DNA from: DAIUFH01 sp036844705
GTDB lineage: Bacteria; Bacillota; Clostridia; Tissierellales; Tissierellaceae
NCBI GenBank assembly: GCA_036844705.1
Contig: DAIUFH010000014.1
Location: 1-36,807 of the forward strand
Length of the DNA: 36,807 bases
Reading direction: 5' to 3'
The notes under the pieces are model-generated. The model was given only the letters and a program-made list of their open reading frames with translations, had not been told where the DNA came from and ran no database searches. How positions within the stretch are numbered: the stretch's first letter is position 1; every line of letters starts with the position of its first letter. Shown piece by piece: positions 7,933 to 16,630 of the stretch. A program made the position numbers and the translations under genes.

Positions 7933-9006
7933 ATGCATACTAGATTATTTATACCTGGGCCTGTTGATGTAAGAGAAGATGTATTAATGAAGATGGCAAC
8001 TCCACAAATTGGTCATAGGACTAAGAAGGCTTCAGAACTACAAAGAAATATATCGCAAAATATGCAAAAGATTTGGAACACAAATAAGCAGATTCTATTG
8101 TCTACTACTTCAGGAAGTGGTCTGATGGAAGGAGCAATAAGAAGCTGTACATCAAGAAAGGCAGCGGTATTTTCAGTAGGTGCCTTTGGGAAGAGATGGT
8201 ACGAGATGGGAATTAACAATGGTGTAGATGCAGATTTATTTGAGGTTGAAATGGGTAAGGCGACGGATCCAAATTTCGTAGAGAAGGTTTTAAAGACAGG
8301 AAAATATGACCTAATTACCATAACCCATAATGAAACATCAACAGGAGTAGCAAATCCAATTGAAGAAATAGCCGAGGTAATGAAAAATTATCCTGAAATA
8401 GTATTTTGCGTTGATATGGTTAGTTCAGCTGGAGGACATAAGGTGGATATAGATGAACTAGGGATAGATATCGTAATTACTTCAAGTCAAAAGTGCTTGG
8501 GATTACCTGCAGGAATGTCTATATGCACTTTTTCACAGAAGGCAATAGATCGAGCAAAAACGGTTAAAAATAGAGGGTGCTATTTAGATTTATTAACCCT
8601 TTACAATTATATTTTAAAAAAGGATTATCAATATCCGTCTACTCCATCTATTTCACATATGTTTGCCCTGGATTATCAGCTTGATTATATATTAAATACA
8701 GAAGGAATTGAAAATAGATTTAAAAGACATATAGATATGGCTGAAATAGTTAGAAATTGGGCTAGGGAGAAATTTCAACTCTTTGCAGATGAAAGATATT
8801 TATCAAGAACATTAACAACTGTGAAGAATACAAGAAAAATAAGTGTTTCAAATTTAAATGCTGAGTTGAAAAAAAGAGGGATGATGATATCAAATGGTTA
8901 TGGTGATTTAAAGGAAAAGACCTTTAGAATCGCGCATATGGCTGATACCCAAATAGAAGGTATTAATGAATTGTTATTAAATATTGATGATATATTAGGA
9001 ATTTAA
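7933..9006 (+). CDS. Class V PLP aminotransferase, probable phosphoserine aminotransferase
   Basis: A fold-type I, class V aminotransferase of the serine-glyoxylate/alanine-glyoxylate type (357 residues). The PLP lysine is Lys187 in ITSSQKCLGLPAG. PGPVDV and GHRTK near the N-terminus, TTSGSGLMEGA near residue 58 and the Asp of FCVDMVSSAGG near 161 are typical. Members of this branch replace SerC in many clostridia and methanogens, using 3-phosphohydroxypyruvate. That role is supported here by the Ser T-box leader and by serA 22 bp downstream. The start ATG 7933 follows AGGAGG. A serine-pyruvate or alanine-glyoxylate activity cannot be excluded from sequence. No serB is present in the window. 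Confidence 0.88.
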   Translation: MHTRLFIPGPVDVREDVLMKMATPQIGHRTKKASELQRNISQNMQKIWNTNKQILLSTTSGSGLMEGAIRSCTSRKAAVFSVGAFGKRWYEMGINNGVDADLFEVEMGKATDPNFVEKVLKTGKYDLITITHNETSTGVANPIEEIAEVMKNYPEIVFCVDMVSSAGGHKVDIDELGIDIVITSSQKCLGLPAGMSICTFSQKAIDRAKTVKNRGCYLDLLTLYNYILKKDYQYPSTPSISHMFALDYQLDYILNTEGIENRFKRHIDMAEIVRNWAREKFQLFADERYLSRTLTTVKNTRKISVSNLNAELKKRGMMISNGYGDLKEKTFRIAHMADTQIEGINELLLNIDDILGI

Positions 9007-9028
9007 ACTACTTTGAGAGGTGACATTA

Positions 9029-9952
9029 ATGAGAATATTGGCGAATGATGGATTAGACAAGAATGCAGTTCAAGCTTTAAGGGAAAGAAATATTGAAGTA
9101 GATACAACTCATTATGAAAAGGAAGAATTAGTTAAGATTATAAAGACATATGATATATTGATAGTTAGATCAGCTACTAAAGTATATAAGGAGCTTATTG
9201 ATGCGGCTAAGGATACGAAGCTAAAGCTTATTATACGTGCTGGTGTAGGATTGGATAATATAGATGTTGAGTACGCAATAAATAACGGAATTATGGTAAA
9301 AAACACCCCGAATGCAAGCAGTAATTCTGTTGCAGAGCTAGTACTTGGTCATATGTTTAGCCTAGCTCGTCATATTGCAATTGCAAATATTACTATGCGT
9401 GAAGGACAATGGAACAAAAATAATTATAGAGGAATAGAGCTTAGTGGGAAGACCTTGGGAATTATTGGACTTGGTAGAATTGGAAAAGCATTGGCTCAAA
9501 AAGCAACAGCTTTAGGGATGGAAGTCATATATTATGATAAATTTAATATAGATGATGATAATTTTAAATATGTTTCTTTTACAGAGTTGCTTACAAAAGC
9601 TGACTTTATCTCAATTCATACACCAAGTACAGATAAGCCATTAATTGGTAAAGCAGAACTAGATTTAATGAAGGATGATGTATTTATTATAAATGCAGCA
9701 AGAGGTGGTGTGGTGAATGAGGTAGATTTGTTGGATGCATTAAATGCTAATAGAGTTGCAGGTGTTGGTATAGATGTATTTGAGGATGAGCCTACTCCAA
9801 ATCACGAGCTATGTAATCATCCAAAGGTATCTGTTACGCCACATATCGGGGCTTCTACTGAAGAGGCACAGAAGAGAATAGGAGAGGAGATAATTAGCAT
9901 CATTATGGATTTTAAAGGTGAATTAAATGCGAAGTGGGGGCTAATAGTATGA
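9029..9952 (+). CDS. serA: D-3-phosphoglycerate dehydrogenase (short form)
   Basis: This enzyme catalyses the first step of serine synthesis, oxidising 3-phosphoglycerate to 3-phosphohydroxypyruvate with NAD. The Rossmann motif is GLGRIG (about residues 147-152). The catalytic Arg is in NAARGGVVNE, and the His/Glu set is in VTPHIGASTEEAQ. At 307 residues it ends after the catalytic domain and has no C-terminal ACT or intervening domain, so feedback inhibition by serine is not expected through that route; the T-box upstream supplies control. I start at ATG 9029 because GAGAGGTG (9015-9022) is well placed; a GTG at 9020 overlaps the site. The stop overlaps the next gene's ATG (ATGA). Confidence 0.94.
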   Translation: MRILANDGLDKNAVQALRERNIEVDTTHYEKEELVKIIKTYDILIVRSATKVYKELIDAAKDTKLKLIIRAGVGLDNIDVEYAINNGIMVKNTPNASSNSVAELVLGHMFSLARHIAIANITMREGQWNKNNYRGIELSGKTLGIIGLGRIGKALAQKATALGMEVIYYDKFNIDDDNFKYVSFTELLTKADFISIHTPSTDKPLIGKAELDLMKDDVFIINAARGGVVNEVDLLDALNANRVAGVGIDVFEDEPTPNHELCNHPKVSVTPHIGASTEEAQKRIGEEIISIIMDFKGELNAKWGLIV

Positions 9953-11187
9953 TAAAAATAAGACCTTTTAGAGGTTATAGAGCAAAGGAAGGATTGGAGG
10001 ATAAAATTGCTTGTGTACCTTATGATGTTATAAATCATGAAGAAGCACTTAAGATTGGAAAAAATCCCTATTCATTTGTTCATGTTATAAGACCAGAAAT
10101 AGATATGTTAAATGATATAGATCCTTATTCTCAGGATGTTTATAATAAAGCAAAAGATACTTTACAGGATTTTATACAAAAAGAGTATCTGGTAAAGGAA
10201 GAAAAAGAAATTATATATATCTATAGGCAAATAATGAATGATAGAGTTCAAAATGGCATAGTTGGATGTGTGTCAATCGATGATTATGATAAAAATAGAG
10301 TAAAGCGTCACGAGTTTACGCGAGTTGATAAGGAAATGGACCGTATCAAACATTTCTACACATGTGGAGCTAATACAGAGCCTGTATTCTTGTTCTATAA
10401 AGATAATATACTTCTTAAGAAACTAATGAAAGATTGGACAGAAAATCATAAACCTATTTTTGATTTCGTTACTAAAGATGGAGTCCAGCAAATACTTTGG
10501 GTTGTAGATGATGATAGTAAGCTAAGAGAAATACAGAGAATATTTGCTGAAATGAAAAGTTTATATATAGCAGATGGGCACCATAGAACTGAATCCTCTT
10601 ATAAGGTAGGTTTAATGAAAAGAGAAGAAAACCCTGATTATACAGGTGATGAAGAATTTAATTTTTTTATGTCGGTCATATTTCCAGGGGATGAGCTTTA
10701 TATTATGCCATATAATCGAATAGTAAGAGATTTAAATGGATATTCAATTGAGGAATTTATAGAGCAGGTAAAAAATAATTTTTATATCACATCATTAAAA
10801 AAGCCAGTTCAGCCAGAAAAAAAACATGAATTTACTATTGTTTTTAAAGACAGATTTTACTCGATTAAGCCTAAAGAAGGAATTTTTGACCCTAATGATG
10901 TAGTGGCATCATTGGATACGTCTATTTTGCAAAATAATCTATTAAGTCCAATTTTGGGAATTGATGACCCCAGAACAAATGAAAGAATAGAATTTTGTGG
11001 TGGAGAAAATATGATGGATACAATTTCAGGTAAACTTGAAGAAGAAATGAAGGTTGCTTTTTTACTTTATCCAACACAAATAGAAGACATCATAAATGTA
11101 AGCGATGCTAATACTGTAATGCCACCTAAGTCAACATGGTTTGAACCTAAATTAAAAAGTGGACTTTTCATTCACACCTTTGAGTAA
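9949..11187 (+). CDS. DUF1015 family protein in the serine operon
   Basis: A 412-residue soluble protein of the DUF1015 family. The N-terminal IRPFRGYRA and CVPYDVINHEEA, then SLYIADGHHRTESSY near residue 205, are the conserved signature blocks. The biochemical role of the family is not established. It commonly sits behind serA and a class V aminotransferase in clostridia, as here, which suggests a link to serine or phosphoserine metabolism. The ATG at 9949 overlaps the serA stop (ATGA), with GTGGGGG as ribosome site; an in-frame GTG at 9934 lies within that site. No membrane segment or signal peptide is seen. Confidence 0.88.
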   Translation: MIKIRPFRGYRAKEGLEDKIACVPYDVINHEEALKIGKNPYSFVHVIRPEIDMLNDIDPYSQDVYNKAKDTLQDFIQKEYLVKEEKEIIYIYRQIMNDRVQNGIVGCVSIDDYDKNRVKRHEFTRVDKEMDRIKHFYTCGANTEPVFLFYKDNILLKKLMKDWTENHKPIFDFVTKDGVQQILWVVDDDSKLREIQRIFAEMKSLYIADGHHRTESSYKVGLMKREENPDYTGDEEFNFFMSVIFPGDELYIMPYNRIVRDLNGYSIEEFIEQVKNNFYITSLKKPVQPEKKHEFTIVFKDRFYSIKPKEGIFDPNDVVASLDTSILQNNLLSPILGIDDPRTNERIEFCGGENMMDTISGKLEEEMKVAFLLYPTQIEDIINVSDANTVMPPKSTWFEPKLKSGLFIHTFE

Positions 11188-11280
11188 TAGTGATTTACCA
11201 TTTTGTAGTTATGAAGATAATAAATTGGGTAAAGGTATAAAAGCTAAGAAGGATATTATATATCTAAAGGAGTGATTTTA

Positions 11281-12039
11281 GTGGATGACTTAAATAAAAT
11301 GATCCAAAAGCAGTTAGAACACCGTACTATAAGGGAGTTTAGAGATGAGAGTATTCCTGTAGATATCTTTAATTTATTAATGGAGACAGCAAAAAGAACT
11401 GCAAGTTCAAATGGTATGCAGTCTTGCTCAATTATTCGAATAACTGATTCCGATATTAGAAAGAAAATAGCAGATATATGTAAGCAAGAATATGTAGCTA
11501 GGGCACCAGAGCTATTGATATTTATCGTAGATGTATATAGAAATGCAAAGATTGCTGAAGAGAAAGATTGTCTTGAAGAAAGTTCAGGTGATATGGATAG
11601 ATTTTTCCAGGGATTCACCGATGCCTGTCTTACAGTACAAAATATAGTAAATGCAGCGGAAGCTATGGATTTAGGAATAGTCTATTTAGGGAGCATTCTA
11701 AATGACTCAGAGAAAATTTGTGAAATATTGAAACTACCAAGACTAACATTTCCGGTTTTAGGTCTTGGCATAGGATATCCTAATCAAAATCCTCAACTTA
11801 AGCCTAGAATGGATATGGAGCTACGTCTTTTCGAGAATCAATATAAAAGTTTTGATAATTACTTGGATGAAATTAAAGAATATGATGAAGTTATGCGTAC
11901 CTATTATGACCTTAGAGATGCTAACAAGAGAGTCGATAGCTTTAGTAATCAGGTAGTTCAAAAATTAGAAAATCCTAACCCTAAACGTCAGGAAATTTTG
12001 AGAGTAATTCGTAAACAGGGTTTTGACTTTAAATTGTAA
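11281..12039 (+). CDS. Nitroreductase family (NfsA-like) flavin oxidoreductase
   Basis: A 252-residue FMN-dependent nitroreductase-fold protein. The N-terminal HRTIREFRDESIP is the classic FMN-phosphate-binding region, followed by SSNGMQ. VQNIVNAAEAMDLGIVYLGSILN near residues 124-146 and FPVLGLGIGYPNQNPQLKPRM are typical of NfsA/NfrA-type NAD(P)H oxidoreductases. The start is GTG 11281, set seven bases after AAAGGAGT (11266-11273); an alternative GTG at 11272 is in the ribosome site. It lies 93 bp after the DUF1015 gene with no obvious terminator, so it may be the last gene of the serine transcript. The physiological acceptor is unknown. Confidence 0.85.
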   Translation: MDDLNKMIQKQLEHRTIREFRDESIPVDIFNLLMETAKRTASSNGMQSCSIIRITDSDIRKKIADICKQEYVARAPELLIFIVDVYRNAKIAEEKDCLEESSGDMDRFFQGFTDACLTVQNIVNAAEAMDLGIVYLGSILNDSEKICEILKLPRLTFPVLGLGIGYPNQNPQLKPRMDMELRLFENQYKSFDNYLDEIKEYDEVMRTYYDLRDANKRVDSFSNQVVQKLENPNPKRQEILRVIRKQGFDFKL

Positions 12040-12057
12040 TGTTGATAGTTAAATAGA

Positions 12058-12089
12058 TAGAGCCTTGATTTATTAAAATCGGGGCTCTA
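12058..12089. terminator. Bidirectional terminator between the serine block and mprF
   Basis: A 14-bp stem (12058-12071 with 12076-12089; AGAGCC/GGCTCT core, two G-T pairs) with a short loop lies between two convergent genes. The T-richness after it is modest on both strands. It overlaps the last codon of mprF, so it probably serves both directions. Confidence 0.65.
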
Positions 12090-14660
12090 CTTTCTCTTAC
12101 TATGAATTAAAATTGTTGCTTCTATTATTGATGCTGGAAGCATTGTCAAATCTTCGTATGCTAAATATCTGCTTTCCCAATTTGGGCTGAATTTTTCCTT
12201 GAAATTTCTTAATCCTGAAAAGCTATATAATTCCTTACCAAATTTAAATACAAGGTGTGCAATTCTTTCATTAAAATGTGCATTATTAGTTGTTCCAACA
12301 TTTGAAAGAGGAGCCATGCCTAGATTTAATGTATTATAGCTTTTTTCTTTAAGGTAAACTATTAGATTGATTATCAAGAAAGCCATCGTATTGCTTGGTA
12401 TACTGTTTTTATGCCTCATCAAGTCTATTGAATATGACTTATTGTCGTATTTAGGCATTAGGGTAACAAATGCTATTATCGAATTATCTTCTGTTTTTCT
12501 TACGAAAGCAATAGGAGCTTTTTCTATATAGTTTCGGTTTAAATATCCTAGTGAAAAGCCCATTTCATTTCTTCCATTAAGCCATTCTTTTGAAATTTGC
12601 TCTAATTGATTATATATTTTGTTATCTATATCTTTTCCATCGATAATATCAAAATAGTATCCATCTTTATTAAATCTGTTCAATATATTTCTAAAGTCTC
12701 TACTTTTAGGGCTTTTTATATCAAAGAAATCTAAGTCAACTAATGCAGTTTCTCCTAACTTCAAGAAATAGTATCCATGGTCATGATACAGTGGTAGTAA
12801 ACTTTCACTTACCTCGTAGAATACTGATTTATAACCATATTCATCTATGAATTTATGAAATTCGTCTATAGCCTCGCCAAAGTAGTTTTCATCCCCTATA
12901 GGGTCACCTAATACAATGATAACATTGTGACTTTTCTCAAAAGCTATGACTACTTTATTTGAGTTAGACCAATATAGATGCTTATCCTTTAGATAAATTA
13001 AATGAGATAAAAAGCTTCCTTTGTTAATATCAAAGAAATTACTGATTTTATCTTCATCTACACTCTCATATCTTTCATCCTTTGAGATACGTTCCTTCGT
13101 CAGTTCCTTCATAATTACATATAGGATAAATAACGCATATGCTACTATTCCGTTTGGTTTTAGATGTATTAACTCATGGGTAAATATTGCCTTAAAAGTA
13201 CTTAACTTTAAGAAATCTAAAAAAATTACATTTGATAGTCTTAGAAAAATTAATAGTACAGCTAAAGTTAATAGCGCAGAAATAGTAAATCCATACCAAT
13301 CAAAAGGAAGGCTTCTTCTATAAAAGCTATCTTTTGAAGCTCTTAATATTATTAAAACTGTTAAAAGAAATAGTGCTTCTTCGTATTTAAATCCCTTAAG
13401 CATCATAAATACTGCACCTAGAAGCAGAAGCCACCAGGTAATATTATATGCTCTTTTAACTCTCATTCTAATTTCTCTAGATATATTCAACAATATAATA
13501 CCAATTGTTATGGATAATTGGTGTGACCATTGCATTATTGGAAAGGATAGTAGCTTTGATGCTAATTTAATTCTCTCGGCTATGCCCGGTACTAAAGCAG
13601 AAAATAACAATACAAGTCCACTGAAGAATACCAATATACTCAATAATAGATTGGTCAGACTTGATGTTCTACTAATGACACCTTTAAATTTTTCTGTATT
13701 AAACAATTTATATGTTTGTGTTTTATCTACTGCCTGTGCAATCAAGTTAGTAGCAATGCTAACTATCAATGGTATAAAGTTATAAAATACACGATAAAGA
13801 ATTAGAGAAGCCAATATATGCTCAGTTGGAATACCATAGTTTTGAAATCCTACCAAAGCTACTAGATCAAGAGAGCCTACACCACCAGGTAGCATACTGA
13901 TTATTGCTGCAATAGAACCCAATGTATAGATAGGTAATATTACATTAAAACCTATACTATTATTAAAACGCCTTAAGATAATTGCAAATAAAACAAAAGA
14001 AAAAAGCCATTGTATAGTTGAAGCTATCAGTAGATTTAATTTTAGAATAAATCTTTTGGAATTTATAATATCTTTTTCAGTTTTCTTAAACATATAAAAC
14101 AAAATGTCAATAAAGAAATAAACAAATAAATACACTATAAATCCAATAATAGCCAATAATAAAAATCTATAATTTTTAATAATAGGTTGCAAATATTTAT
14201 AATTGAAAAGAGAGTATAGAGTCAATACCCCTAATCCTATAGCCGTAGCTGGTATCAGCAATAAATTATAATCGAAGATATCTGTTTTTTCATCTCCTTT
14301 TTTGAACAATACAGATCTTATTGAAGCCCCTGTTAATCCTCCAAGTCCAGAAACATTATTAACGGTACTTGCAATGAAGGATATATTGAAAATAGCAAAG
14401 GGATGTATATCAAGATTTAGATGTCTAATTATCAAGAAATCATAAACTGTAATTGAAGATACTGCTAAAACCCCAATTATAGTTAATAGCAACAAAGAAT
14501 GTATTGGTAACTCCCTTATCAACATAAATGTTTTTGCAAAATCTAATGATTTAATTTCACTTCTTATGTTATATATAATAAAAACTAAAATTGCTATAAA
14601 TATTATTGATTTGACGATGGATTTTCCATGTTTCTTTATAAAATTTTTAATAATATTCAT
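12087..14660 (-). CDS. mprF: Bifunctional lysylphosphatidylglycerol flippase/synthetase MprF
   Basis: A full-length 857-residue MprF-type protein. The N-terminal half and middle are highly hydrophobic, about 14 membrane segments, with the flippase-type stretch GLGGLTGASIRSVLFKKG near residue 105 and MLPGGVGSLDLVALVG near residue 258. The C-terminal domain (about residues 540-850) is the DUF2156 GNAT-like synthase domain that transfers an aminoacyl group from aminoacyl-tRNA to phosphatidylglycerol; GDPIGDENYFGEAIDEF and LNLGMAPLSNVG are recognisable. It reduces the negative charge of the membrane and gives resistance to cationic peptides. Whether it uses lysine or alanine cannot be told from sequence. 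The ATG is preceded by GGAGGG, and the gene stands alone on this strand. Confidence 0.93.
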   Translation of the reverse strand: MNIIKNFIKKHGKSIVKSIIFIAILVFIIYNIRSEIKSLDFAKTFMLIRELPIHSLLLLTIIGVLAVSSITVYDFLIIRHLNLDIHPFAIFNISFIASTVNNVSGLGGLTGASIRSVLFKKGDEKTDIFDYNLLLIPATAIGLGVLTLYSLFNYKYLQPIIKNYRFLLLAIIGFIVYLFVYFFIDILFYMFKKTEKDIINSKRFILKLNLLIASTIQWLFSFVLFAIILRRFNNSIGFNVILPIYTLGSIAAIISMLPGGVGSLDLVALVGFQNYGIPTEHILASLILYRVFYNFIPLIVSIATNLIAQAVDKTQTYKLFNTEKFKGVISRTSSLTNLLLSILVFFSGLVLLFSALVPGIAERIKLASKLLSFPIMQWSHQLSITIGIILLNISREIRMRVKRAYNITWWLLLLGAVFMMLKGFKYEEALFLLTVLIILRASKDSFYRRSLPFDWYGFTISALLTLAVLLIFLRLSNVIFLDFLKLSTFKAIFTHELIHLKPNGIVAYALFILYVIMKELTKERISKDERYESVDEDKISNFFDINKGSFLSHLIYLKDKHLYWSNSNKVVIAFEKSHNVIIVLGDPIGDENYFGEAIDEFHKFIDEYGYKSVFYEVSESLLPLYHDHGYYFLKLGETALVDLDFFDIKSPKSRDFRNILNRFNKDGYYFDIIDGKDIDNKIYNQLEQISKEWLNGRNEMGFSLGYLNRNYIEKAPIAFVRKTEDNSIIAFVTLMPKYDNKSYSIDLMRHKNSIPSNTMAFLIINLIVYLKEKSYNTLNLGMAPLSNVGTTNNAHFNERIAHLVFKFGKELYSFSGLRNFKEKFSPNWESRYLAYEDLTMLPASIIEATILIHSKRK

Positions 14661-14860
14661 CTTCCCTCCAATAAAACTTGTTACATTTATTATTATCTTA
14701 AAAGGAAATTATACCATATTTTTATGCATAATTTAATTAAAATATTTTTCCATAACTTGAAAAGCTACTAGAGAAGTTCATGTCACTGTAAATTCTGTCT
14801 ATTTATTTTTATCTTGTTAATAAATATTTGAATGGTTTAAAATTGATACATATGGAATAA
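14661..14860. promoter_or_regulatory. mprF promoter region (minus strand)
   Basis: On the minus strand TGGTATAAT forms an extended -10 (TATAAT at 14713-14708) with no good -35, placing the mprF start about 40 bases upstream of its ATG. The rest of this AT-rich stretch shows no supported gene. Confidence 0.55.
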
Positions 14861-14861
14861 T

Positions 14862-14953
14862 AATAAACCAGTAAAACGTTTGCAATGAACTGGTTATTTG
14901 ATTATGGATTATATATGTTCCAATTATTCTAATAGTTATACTTTTAGAATAAT
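14862..14953. repeat. Two dyads upstream of the sigma-54 promoter, candidate activator sites
   Basis: The first dyad has arms AATAAACCAGT (14862-14872) and ACTGGTTATT (14889-14898), enclosing the palindrome AAACGTTT (14874-14881). It is centred about 130 bp before the predicted start site, a usual position for an enhancer. The second is a perfect 10-bp inverted repeat, ATTATTCTAA (14923-14932) and TTAGAATAAT (14944-14953), centred about 74 bp upstream. Either could bind the Fis-type activator encoded just downstream. Confidence 0.45.
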
Positions 14954-14984
14954 GAGGATTAGCGTTGAATCAACAGTTTCAAAG

Positions 14985-15001
14985 CTGGCATGAGAATTGC
15001 T
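14985..15001 (+). promoter_or_regulatory. Sigma-54 (-24/-12) promoter
   Basis: CTGGCATG-AGAA-TTGCT matches the consensus YTGGCACG-N4-TTGCW with one mismatch. The invariant GG (14987-14988) and GC (14999-15000) are separated by the required 10 bases. The predicted start is near 15012, leaving only about 13 bases before the ATG at 15025, just enough to hold the GAGGAGGG ribosome site. Confidence 0.8.
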
Positions 15002-15024
15002 ATACAATAAAGAGGAGGGAAAAA

Positions 15025-16575
15025 ATGAAAAGAAGAAAGGTCAAATTAACATTTTCTGAGGATATTCCACACCTTACCTATAGGACTTTGGAAATATTGC
15101 ACAAATATGACGCATCAATTATTTGGATGGAAGTATACGCTTATGTTTGTTATCTAAATCTACACCCTATAGAAGATGATGTTTGGGAGAAGATTAAAAA
15201 AGAGTTATTTGAGCTTGACAGTTGGGAAAGTATAGAGGAAATTGATTTATTTCCTTTTGAAGAAAAGGATACAGAAATGAGAAATGTGCTGGATATTATA
15301 CCTCATGGCGTTACACTGCTCAATAAAAATGGTGACATTAAATATATTAACAATTATGCAGCAGAGAGAATATTTCAATCTAATGGAAAAAACATAACAG
15401 GTATTAATATCAAAAAATACATTGAGGATTATGATGAGTTGTTATCTGCTTTAAAAAAGAATAATAACAGGAAGCCTATGGCTAAGGGAAGTTATGAAAT
15501 AGGAAATCAACAGTATCAGATAAATCTTCAGCAAATTAGAAATGAATCAAACGTTGCATCCGGATATTTAGTATCTTTCTATGATGTTGATAAATCTGGA
15601 GTGCTAAGCAGATATGACAATCCGATTTCTTTTGATGACATAATTGGTGAAAGCAATAAGATGATTGATGTAATAAAACAATGCAAACTTTTTTCAAATT
15701 CTGATTCTCCGGTTCTTATTACAGGAGAAAGTGGGACAGGAAAGGAGATTTTTGCAAGAGCAATACATAATGAAAGCAACAGAAAGGAAAAGCCTTTTAT
15801 TGCTATAAATTGTGCAGCTATACCTGATCAGCTCTTGGAAAGTGAATTATTTGGTTATGAACCTGGTACTTTTACTGGAGGTACAAGAGATGGCAAGGCT
15901 GGAATATTTGAAGTTGCTGATAAGGGGACAGTCTTTTTAGATGAAATTGGTGAAATGCCACCTCATCTACAAGTAAAGTTGCTTCGAGTTCTACAGGAAA
16001 AAAAGGTAAGGCGGGTAGGAGGTACAAAAGAAGTATCATTTGATGTAAGATTGATCTCTGCTACGAACCAGAATATAGATGAAATGGTACGAAACAAGGA
16101 ATTTAGGTTGGATTTGTTATTTAGAATAAATATCTTTAATATATACATTCCTCCACTCAGGGAAAGAAAAGATGATATACCGATTTTAATTGAACATTTT
16201 ACTAAAATACATTCGAACAGATATAACAAAAACATTGTAGGTGTAGATCAAAATGCAATGCGTAAATTAATCAATTACAATTGGCCAGGAAATGTCAGGG
16301 AATTTCAAAATGTACTTGAAAGAGCTATAGCTTTGGCTACAAAAAAGACAATTACTGCAAAGGATATTATCCTGAATTACACACTAGTGTCTGATTCTGA
16401 TTTGATTGGAAATTCCCTAACAGAAAGCATTGAAAATTTAGAGAAAAGAATAATTTTAGAGAGCCTTAAAACATCTAACAGCATTAGGCAAGCTGCAAAA
16501 AACCTTGGTGTAACACATACTTTGCTTATCAATAGGATGAAGAAATATGAAATAGATAGGGATAAACTTGAATGA
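15025..16575 (+). CDS. Sigma-54-dependent activator, ACT-PAS-AAA+-Fis architecture
   Basis: A 516-residue enhancer-binding protein. An ACT-like region is suggested at about residues 1-75, a PAS domain at about 85-190, an AAA+ domain at 205-435 and a Fis-type HTH at about 475-512 (IRQAAKNLGVTHTLLINRMKKY). Walker A is GESGTGKE (234-241) and Walker B GTVFLDEIGE (301-310). The sigma-54-contacting GAFTGA loop reads GTFTGG (281-286), an unusual variant. The ATG at 15025 follows AGAGGAGGG; an in-frame TTG at 14965 is upstream of the sigma-54 promoter and is rejected. It probably senses an amino acid through the ACT or PAS part and activates its own promoter and the methionine genes downstream. Confidence 0.9.
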   Translation: MKRRKVKLTFSEDIPHLTYRTLEILHKYDASIIWMEVYAYVCYLNLHPIEDDVWEKIKKELFELDSWESIEEIDLFPFEEKDTEMRNVLDIIPHGVTLLNKNGDIKYINNYAAERIFQSNGKNITGINIKKYIEDYDELLSALKKNNNRKPMAKGSYEIGNQQYQINLQQIRNESNVASGYLVSFYDVDKSGVLSRYDNPISFDDIIGESNKMIDVIKQCKLFSNSDSPVLITGESGTGKEIFARAIHNESNRKEKPFIAINCAAIPDQLLESELFGYEPGTFTGGTRDGKAGIFEVADKGTVFLDEIGEMPPHLQVKLLRVLQEKKVRRVGGTKEVSFDVRLISATNQNIDEMVRNKEFRLDLLFRINIFNIYIPPLRERKDDIPILIEHFTKIHSNRYNKNIVGVDQNAMRKLINYNWPGNVREFQNVLERAIALATKKTITAKDIILNYTLVSDSDLIGNSLTESIENLEKRIILESLKTSNSIRQAAKNLGVTHTLLINRMKKYEIDRDKLE

Positions 16576-16630
16576 TGAAATAATCCTTTCACAGCGAAGG
16601 GTTAATAAATAAAAACTAGGAGGATATAAA

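Noticed and set aside
14965..15024. TTG start giving the sigma-54 activator 20 extra residues
   Set aside because: It lies upstream of a near-perfect -24/-12 promoter and lacks a ribosome site; the ATG at 15025 has AGAGGAGGG.
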